A DNA stretch of 64,000 bases, taken from positions 1-64,000 of the forward strand of contig DVLU01000104.1 of the NCBI GenBank assembly GCA_018715365.1, read 5' to 3'. Of this stretch, positions 57,721 to 64,000 are shown in pieces. This stretch comes from Candidatus Ornithomonoglobus intestinigallinarum (lineage in GTDB: Bacteria > Bacillota > Clostridia > UBA1381). The translations under genes were made by a program, and so were the position numbers. The first letter of the stretch is position 1. Every line of letters starts with the position of its first letter. The notes beneath the pieces were generated by a model, which saw nothing but the letters and a program-made list of their open reading frames with translations, was not told where the DNA came from and did not search any database.

Positions 57721-58206
57721 TTATTCGTAATCCTTGACAAGCTCTGCTCTCAGATAACCGCGCGAGCTGTCCGTTGAATTTATATAAAAGCCGCGACCGT
57801 AATAAAAGCGTATAAGCGGCGTCACCTTTGAGCCGGTGTGCAGTGAAATGCGTTTTACGCCCTTTTTGCGCATTATGCGGTCAACAAGATTCATTATCGA
57901 CTTGCCTATACCGTTATTCTGGTTATCGATCTTAACGCCGAAGCGTGTAAGATACGCCGTTTTATCCGGCTTTATTTCAATCCTTACGCTGCCGACGTGC
58001 TCTCCGTCCGACAGCGCCACAAGCACAAGCTTCGTATCGATGTCGCGGCGTATGTCAGCTTCCGTTTCGGACAGCGCGTCAAGATGCTCCGAGCCGCACA
58101 TATCCTTGTATTTTGTGAACGCCTCGCGCGTTATGGCCGAGATATACGGCACATCGCCGTAATTTGCAAGCCGCACCTCAAAAAACGACTGGTAGTCGGC
58201 AAACAT
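57721..58206 (-). CDS. GNAT family N-acetyltransferase
   Basis: 161 aa; LTRFGVKIDNQNNGIGKSIMNLVDRIMRKKGVKRISLHT. Confidence 0.85.
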   Translation of the reverse strand: MFADYQSFFEVRLANYGDVPYISAITREAFTKYKDMCGSEHLDALSETEADIRRDIDTKLVLVALSDGEHVGSVRIEIKPDKTAYLTRFGVKIDNQNNGIGKSIMNLVDRIMRKKGVKRISLHTGSKVTPLIRFYYGRGFYINSTDSSRGYLRAELVKDYE

Positions 58207-58267
58207 CGGTATACCTCCCTGCTTATTTTCCCGAAGGAAACACTTTTTTCGGCTTCCGCAAAAAAGC

Positions 58268-59185
58268 TCAGCCCATAAGCGCTGCCATCACGGCCTTCTG
58301 GGCGTGCAGCCTGTTTTCGGCTTCGTCAAATATAACGCTGCGCGGGCCGTCTATAACGCTCTCCGTCACCTCAAAGCCCCTGTACGCCGGCAGACAGTGC
58401 ATAAAGAGTGCATCGTGCTTTGCCGCGCCGAACAGCTCATCGTTTACCTGATAGCCGCCGAATACCTTTATTTTTTCTTCCTTTTCCGATTCCTGACCCA
58501 TCGACACCCACGTATCGGTGTACACAATATCCGCGTCCTTAACGGCTTCAAACGGGTCCTCCGTAAGCGTAAGCGTCCTGCCCGCCGCCGCAAAATCCGC
58601 CTCCGCGTTTTTAACAACCTCCGCGTCGCACCTATACTTCGCGGGCGTTGCAACGGCGCAGTCAAGCCCCGCTTTCGCGCAGCCGTACATCAGCGAATGA
58701 GCCATATTGTTGCCGTCGCCGACATACGCAAGCTTTAAGCCCTCAAGACCGCCCTTGTGCTCATACGCCGTCATAAGGTCGGCAAGCACCTGGCACGGAT
58801 GCAGAAGATCCGTCAGCGCGTTTATTACCGGTATGTCGGCCTCCTCCGCAAGCTCCACAACGTCCGAATGAGCAAACGTCCTTATCATTATACCGTCAAG
58901 ATACCGCTCAAGCACCTTTGCCGTATCGTGTATCGATTCGCCGCGGCCGAGCTGTATGTCGTTTGACGACAAAAACAGCGGATAGCCGCCGAGCTGCGTC
59001 ATTCCCACCTCAAACGAAACGCGCGTCCGCGTTGACGATTTCGTGAAAATCATACCGAGCGTTTTGCCCTTTAAAATATGATGCTCTATACCCTTTTTGT
59101 TTTCGTCTTTTAATTTCAGCCCGAGTTCGAGAAGCGATTTTACCTCCTCGGCGCTCAAATCATGCAGGCTTATCAAATCCTTCAT
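58268..59185 (-). CDS. argF: Ornithine carbamoyltransferase
   Basis: 305 aa; FTKSSTRTRVSFEVGMTQLGG, HPCQVLADLMT, FMHCLPAYRG. Confidence 0.95.
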   Translation of the reverse strand: MKDLISLHDLSAEEVKSLLELGLKLKDENKKGIEHHILKGKTLGMIFTKSSTRTRVSFEVGMTQLGGYPLFLSSNDIQLGRGESIHDTAKVLERYLDGIMIRTFAHSDVVELAEEADIPVINALTDLLHPCQVLADLMTAYEHKGGLEGLKLAYVGDGNNMAHSLMYGCAKAGLDCAVATPAKYRCDAEVVKNAEADFAAAGRTLTLTEDPFEAVKDADIVYTDTWVSMGQESEKEEKIKVFGGYQVNDELFGAAKHDALFMHCLPAYRGFEVTESVIDGPRSVIFDEAENRLHAQKAVMAALMG

Positions 59186-59207
59186 TTTTTATTGCATCTC
59201 CTTTCGC

Positions 59208-60401
59208 TCACACGCTTTTAAGAGCCGTTGCAAGCTCCGCGGCGAACATATTTATATCGTTTTTGCTTATTATAAGAGGCGGCGCGATGCGTATCGTTGT
59301 CCCGCCGCAAAGGCTAACAAGCAGGCCGTCCTCAAACATTTTTGCCGATACGCGCTTTGCTGTCTCCGGCGCAAGCTCTATGCCTATCAAAAGCCCCGCT
59401 CCGCGTATCTCCTTAACCTTATCCGGGAACTTCTCCCGCACCGCTTCGAGCCGCTCCATAAAGAACTCTCCCATTTTGCGCGCGTTTTCAACAAGCCCCT
59501 CGCGCTCAAAAATATCAAATACGGCAAGACCGGCCGCCGCCGCAAACGGATTGCCGCCGAACGTTGTGCCGTGGTCGCCCGGCTCAAACGCCGCCGCAAC
59601 CTCCTCGGCCGCACAGACCGCGCCTATCGGGACGCCGCCGCCGAGCGCCTTTGCGCTTGTGAAAATATCGGGATATACGCCGAAATAGTCGCTTGAAAAC
59701 AGCTTTCCCGTCCTGCCCATGCCCGTTTGGACCTCGTCAAAAATGAGCAGTATGCCGTTTTCCGTACAGAAATTCCTCAGCTCCCTCAGGTATTCGGCGC
59801 TCATCGGATGGACGCCGCTCTCGCCCTGTATCGTTTCTATCATAACGGCCGCCGTTTTATCGCCCGCGGCAGCCTTTACGGCGTTTATATCGTTTGGCTC
59901 AACCTGCTTAACTCCCGGCAAAAGCGGCTTGTAGGGAGCCTGGTACTTCGGCTGCCCCGTTGCTGCAACAGTCGCAAGCGTCCTGCCGTGAAACGAGCTT
60001 TTGAGCGTTATTATCTCATACCGCTCCGAGCCGCGCTTGTAAAAATAAATTTTCGCAAGCTTCATTGCGCCCTCGTTCGCCTCCGCGCCGCTGTTGCAGA
60101 ACATGACCTTATCGGCGCATGAATTTTCAACAAGCTTCTGCGCAAGCTTTGCCTGGTTTTCTATGTAGTAAAGGCTTGAGGTGTGTATCACCTTGTCAAG
60201 CTGGTTTTTCAGAGCCGCAATAAACGCCGGATGACCGTGCCCGAGCGCGTTTACGGCAATGCCGCCCAAAAAATCATAGTATTCCCTGCCGTTGTCGGCA
60301 AAAAGACGCATCCCGCTCCCGTGCGTGAAGCATACGGGAAGCCTGTCGCCGAATATATTCATATAGTATTTTTTGTCAAGCTCAATAACCTCGTTAAGCA
60401 T
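59208..60401 (-). CDS. argD: Acetylornithine aminotransferase
   Basis: 397 aa; class III PLP aminotransferase, FDEVQTGMGRTGKLFSSDYFGVYPDIFTSAKALGGG. Confidence 0.93.
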   Translation of the reverse strand: MLNEVIELDKKYYMNIFGDRLPVCFTHGSGMRLFADNGREYYDFLGGIAVNALGHGHPAFIAALKNQLDKVIHTSSLYYIENQAKLAQKLVENSCADKVMFCNSGAEANEGAMKLAKIYFYKRGSERYEIITLKSSFHGRTLATVAATGQPKYQAPYKPLLPGVKQVEPNDINAVKAAAGDKTAAVMIETIQGESGVHPMSAEYLRELRNFCTENGILLIFDEVQTGMGRTGKLFSSDYFGVYPDIFTSAKALGGGVPIGAVCAAEEVAAAFEPGDHGTTFGGNPFAAAAGLAVFDIFEREGLVENARKMGEFFMERLEAVREKFPDKVKEIRGAGLLIGIELAPETAKRVSAKMFEDGLLVSLCGGTTIRIAPPLIISKNDINMFAAELATALKSV

Positions 60402-60455
60402 AAGACCTTCTCCTTCTTGCGTAAACGTTTGCGGGCGCCGCCCGTTATAGAGATA

Positions 60456-60484
60456 ATTATACTATAGCTTGAATAAAAATGCAA
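60456..60484 (-). promoter_or_regulatory. argD promoter
   Basis: minus strand TTGCAT (60479-60484), 17 nt, TATAAT (60456-60461). Confidence 0.7.
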
Positions 60485-60485
60485 T
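60468..60485. promoter_or_regulatory. Candidate ArgR/AhrC ARG box overlapping the argD promoter
   Basis: CTTGAATAAAAATGCAAT versus the recalled Bacillus consensus CATGAATAAAAATKCAAK: 17 of 18 match. Confidence 0.7.
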
Positions 60486-60611
60486 ATGTTTTTGATAAAA
60501 AAGTAAACAAATAAGCAACGGATTATGATATGATTTGTACGATAGTATGTATAAATATGTATATTTATTGTATAATATGCACTATATAAGGGCGCAAAAA
60601 CCGCTTTAAAC

Positions 60612-60633
60612 AAAAATCCCCGCCGAAGCGGGG
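60612..60633 (-). terminator. Terminator downstream of ilvD
   Basis: minus strand CCCCGCTTCGGCGGGG-ATTTTTG; a second hairpin GCGGGGGCTGACGCCCCCGC precedes it. Confidence 0.8.
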
Positions 60634-60666
60634 CGCGGGGGCGTCAGCCCCCGCAAAAAGCCGGTA

Positions 60667-62331
60667 TCAGTCGTCAAGCATAACCGCGCCCTGCATTGCC
60701 GATGAAACGAGCTTTGAATATCTCTTAAGATAGCCCGTCTTTACCTTCGGCTCGTGCGGCGTCCGGTTTTCGCGCCGCTTTGCCATTTCCTCATCGGAAA
60801 CCCTGACGTTAAGCGTGCATTTGTCTATATCTATTTCTATAATATCTCCGTCCTTAACGAAAGCTATCGGACCGCCCTCCATTGCTTCCGGCGAAACATG
60901 GCCTATGGCCGCGCCGCGCGTAGCTCCGGAAAAACGTCCGTCGGTTATAAGCGCAACGTCCTTGTCAAGACCCATGCCGCATATGGCCGACGTGGGCGAA
61001 AGCATTTCGCGCATACCGGGGCCGCCCTTGGGGCCTTCGTAGCGGATAACGACAACATCGCCCTTTACTATTTTGCCCTTGTAAATAGCGTCTATCGCTT
61101 CGTCCTCGCTGTCGAACACCTTTGCCGGGCCTTCATGCTTAAGCATCTCCGGCGCAACGGCGCTCCTCTTTACAACGGAGCCGTCAAGCGCAAGATTGCC
61201 CTTTAATACGGCAATGCCGCCCGTCTGCGAATACGGGTTGTCTATCGGTCTTATAACCGTATAATCCTTTACGGGGCAGTCCTTTATATTTTCGCCGAGA
61301 GTTTTGCCCGTTACCGTTATCGTATCGAGCTTCAGGAGCTCCTTCTTTGAAAGCTCGTTCATAACGGCCTGCACTCCGCCTGCCGCGTACAGGTCCTGAA
61401 CGTGGTGCTCACCCGCCGGGGCAAGATGGCAGATATTTGGCGTTTCCTTTGATATTTCGTTTGCGTAATCGAGCGTTATCGGCGCTTTTGCCTCATGCGC
61501 TATTGCCGGCAGATGAAGCATCGAGTTTGTTGAGCAGCCGAGCGCCATATCAACGCGCAGAGCGTTGTATATCGAATCGGGAGTTATAATATCGCGCGGG
61601 CGGATATTCTTCTCCAAAAGCTCCATTATCTTCATGCCCGTATGCTTTGCAAGGCGTATCCTTTCGGAATAAACGGCAGGGATGGTTCCGTTGCCGGGAA
61701 GCGCCATGCCGAGCACCTCGGAAAGGCAGTTCATCGAATTTGCCGTAAACATTCCTGAGCATGAGCCGCACGAAGGACAAGCGGCCTCCTCAAGCGCGCA
61801 AAGCTCCTTTTCGTCTATCGTTCCGGCCTTAAACGCGCCGACCGCCTCAAACGTTGTGTTCAGGTCGCGGAATTTACCGCCGTAATTTACCGAAAGCATC
61901 GGCCCGCCCGAAACTACTATCGCGGGGATATTGAGCCTTGCGGCCGCAATCAGCATACCGGGCACTATCTTATCGCAGTTGGGGATAAGCACAAGCGCGT
62001 CGAAGCCGTGCGCTATTGTCATCGCCTCTATCGAATCGGCTATAAGCTCGCGCGTTGCAAGCGAATATTTCATGCCTGTATGTCCCATTGCGATACCGTC
62101 GCATACGCCTATCGCCGGGAATTCTATCGGCGTGCCGCCGGCAAGCCTTACGCCCGCCTTTACGGCCTCCGCTATTTTATCAAGATGAATATGACCGGGT
62201 ATAACCTCGTTTTTTGCCGAAACGACGCCTATAAGCGGCCTTTCAAGCTCCTCGTCCGTAAATCCCGCCGCCTTGAAAAGCGAACGGTGCGGAGTTTTTT
62301 CAACTCCCTTTTTTACCACATCACTGTGCAC
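60667..62331 (-). CDS. ilvD: Dihydroxy-acid dehydratase
   Basis: 554 aa; [49 protein letters not shown] start. Confidence 0.95.
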   Translation of the reverse strand: MHSDVVKKGVEKTPHRSLFKAAGFTDEELERPLIGVVSAKNEVIPGHIHLDKIAEAVKAGVRLAGGTPIEFPAIGVCDGIAMGHTGMKYSLATRELIADSIEAMTIAHGFDALVLIPNCDKIVPGMLIAAARLNIPAIVVSGGPMLSVNYGGKFRDLNTTFEAVGAFKAGTIDEKELCALEEAACPSCGSCSGMFTANSMNCLSEVLGMALPGNGTIPAVYSERIRLAKHTGMKIMELLEKNIRPRDIITPDSIYNALRVDMALGCSTNSMLHLPAIAHEAKAPITLDYANEISKETPNICHLAPAGEHHVQDLYAAGGVQAVMNELSKKELLKLDTITVTGKTLGENIKDCPVKDYTVIRPIDNPYSQTGGIAVLKGNLALDGSVVKRSAVAPEMLKHEGPAKVFDSEDEAIDAIYKGKIVKGDVVVIRYEGPKGGPGMREMLSPTSAICGMGLDKDVALITDGRFSGATRGAAIGHVSPEAMEGGPIAFVKDGDIIEIDIDKCTLNVRVSDEEMAKRRENRTPHEPKVKTGYLKRYSKLVSSAMQGAVMLDD

Positions 62332-62363
62332 AGCAATCAGTCCTCTCTGTATTTTATTATCCT

Positions 62364-63020
62364 CTACAGCCCCATAAAAAGGCTCATGAGGATATTGTTG
62401 TTGAACATATATTTAACGATGCGCGAGCCGTTCATATACTCGTACACCGCGGGATCCGCAAAAAGCGACACGAGCGCCAATGCAAGATAGACGCCGAGCA
62501 GTACGTTTACGCCGGAGAAAACCGCACCCAAAAGCGCGTTTGCGCCGCTTACGACAGGCAGCTTTGACGCGCCGTTTACGGCGATAAACACAAGCGCAAG
62601 CGCAAGGCGTATCAATATAAAAAGCCCCACCGCGGCGATTATTTTGACAAGCACGTCCGTTACGGTGCGCGCCGTTGCCTCGGCCGCGGTTTCAGCCGCG
62701 TCCGACGCGGCGTTTTTGATATTTGCGAATTCCTCGTCCGCGCCCGAAACGATCCATTCGGGCAGCGACGTTATTTCCGAAAGCGACCGTCCGTCCCGCA
62801 ACGACGTTTCCGGAGCGGCGGCGCTGTAAACGGAATCGTATATTTTCGACGCAAGCTGCGTCCCGTGCAGAAAGTTCGCCGCCGGCGTCATTGCCGCGTA
62901 AACGGCAATAAACGTTATAACCCACGCGCCTATACGCCAGACGGATTTAACAAGTCCCTGCCTTGCGCCGGCTATGACGGCAAAAACCATAAGCGCCGCA
63001 AAAATTATATCGAGCACCAT
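62364..63020 (-). CDS. CvpA family membrane protein
   Basis: 218 aa; [29 protein letters not shown]. Confidence 0.82.
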   Translation of the reverse strand: MVLDIIFAALMVFAVIAGARQGLVKSVWRIGAWVITFIAVYAAMTPAANFLHGTQLASKIYDSVYSAAAPETSLRDGRSLSEITSLPEWIVSGADEEFANIKNAASDAAETAAEATARTVTDVLVKIIAAVGLFILIRLALALVFIAVNGASKLPVVSGANALLGAVFSGVNVLLGVYLALALVSLFADPAVYEYMNGSRIVKYMFNNNILMSLFMGL

Positions 63021-63021
63021 T

Positions 63022-63558
63022 TTAATACTGCATGATCTCCCCGAGCTTCTCCGCCGTTTCGCCGCCCTTTAACACCGACAAAAGCTCAAAGCCGAATTCC
63101 GCCGCCGCGCCGGGGCCCTTGCCCGTTATAAAACGGCCATCCTTTACGGCTTTATCGGAGCATATGTTTGCCCCGTAGAGATATTTTTCAAAGCCCGGAT
63201 AGCAAACGGCATTTTTGCCGCTCAAAAGCATTTTTTTGCCGAGTATTGACGGCGCGGCGCAAATTGCGGCGATATATATGCCGCGCTCGTGCGCGTAATT
63301 TATCATTGCGTGAACGTCGTTTGACGCGTCAAGCAGCTCGTGCCCGCCGCCGCCGGGAAGTATCAGCATTTCCATATCGCTTATATCATCAAGCTCCGAT
63401 ATTGTTTTATCTGCCTCGACCGCTATGCCGTGAGCTCCCGCGACGAGCTTGTCCTTTATCGATACCGTCGTCACTTCAACGCCGCCGCGGCGCAGTATGT
63501 CAACGGGCGTAACGGCTTCGATTTCCTCAAAGCCGTCCGCAAGAAGAAGGTACACCAT
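63022..63558 (-). CDS. DJ-1/PfpI family protein
   Basis: 178 aa; LLADGFEEIEAVTPVDILRRGGVEVTTVS, AICAAPSIL. Confidence 0.93.
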   Translation of the reverse strand: MVYLLLADGFEEIEAVTPVDILRRGGVEVTTVSIKDKLVAGAHGIAVEADKTISELDDISDMEMLILPGGGGHELLDASNDVHAMINYAHERGIYIAAICAAPSILGKKMLLSGKNAVCYPGFEKYLYGANICSDKAVKDGRFITGKGPGAAAEFGFELLSVLKGGETAEKLGEIMQY

Positions 63559-63622
63559 ATTTTTTATCTCCTTTCGATTTCCCCTCGGGGGTGCGGGGGA
63601 CGTGCCCCCGCAAAAGAAAACA

Positions 63623-64000
63623 TTACTTTAAAAATTCGCTTATTCTCATAACCTCGATGCCGGCAAGCATAACAATACCCGTGCCGTGCGTGTCGTTGAG
63701 GTTCCAGCCCAGCTCATACTTATAGTAATCGGCAATGAACGAGAACTCCGAGCCGCGGCAAACGCCGTAAACGTTTCCGTCCGCATCGACGCTCGTTTTT
63801 GAAATCCCCTCCCATGCCTTGAATATCGCTTTGACGTATTTTTCGGGATTCTTCAGCCAGCCGAAGCGCACGCCTCTCGAGAACGCGTATATAAACATGC
63901 TTGTGCACGACGTTTCGGGATACGATTCGGGATCGTCAAGCACCTGGTGCCACATTCCGTCCTCCGTTTGGAGCTTTAAATAGCCCTCGCAGAGAACATT
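63623..64000 (-). CDS. GH88/GH105-type hydrolase, C-terminal part (runs off the window)
   Basis: Frame open to 64000 (NVLCEGYLKLQTEDGMWHQVLDDPESYPETSCTSMFIYAFSRGV...). Confidence 0.88.
   Translation of the reverse strand, partial: NVLCEGYLKLQTEDGMWHQVLDDPESYPETSCTSMFIYAFSRGVRFGWLKNPEKYVKAIFKAWEGISKTSVDADGNVYGVCRGSEFSFIADYYKYELGWNLNDTHGTGIVMLAGIEVMRISEFLK

Noticed and set aside
60541-60590. Second ARG box in the AT-rich palindromic stretch TATGTATAAATATGTATATTTAT
   Set aside because: Poor match to the consensus; AT-rich sequence gives such palindromes by chance.

Overview
This 64 kb window looks like a chromosomal contig from an uncultured, moderately GC-rich clostridial Firmicute. This is inferred from DnaD, YmfI-like SDR, MurJ, CsaB, SLH proteins, YesM/YesN and LplB/LplC/LipO-type transport genes. 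(1) 0.2-8.0 kb: surface polysaccharide operon with two DUF4330-like proteins, a GT4, an O-antigen-ligase-like protein, MurJ and a GT4-CsaB fusion. (2) 9.4-13.6 kb: accessory, AT-rich stretch after tRNA-Pro(GGG), with Cys/His-rich membrane proteins, a broken S24/LexA-like repressor, hairpin repeats, a 76-nt imperfect palindrome and an unlisted 32-aa hydrophobic ORF arranged like an Fst-type type I toxin-antitoxin locus. (3) 13.6-23.6 kb: housekeeping genes (SDR, rmuC, LRR protein, dnaD-like, thyA, ABC-F, nfo) and a trpB2-like gene whose leader carries 10-11 NAG triplets at 5-nt periodicity and a terminator/antiterminator, as expected for TRAP attenuation. (4) 23.6-56.8 kb: large Gram-positive pectin/rhamnogalacturonan-type utilisation locus: ABC transporter, modular CBM/Ig/beta-helix proteins, SGNH hydrolase, SLH proteins, GH105, YesM/YesN and GH28. 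(5) 56.8-64 kb: polysaccharide deacetylase, GNAT, argF, argD with a near-consensus ARG box, ilvD, cvpA-like, DJ-1/PfpI and a second partial GH105. Family names are from recognition of translated sequences; no database search was run.
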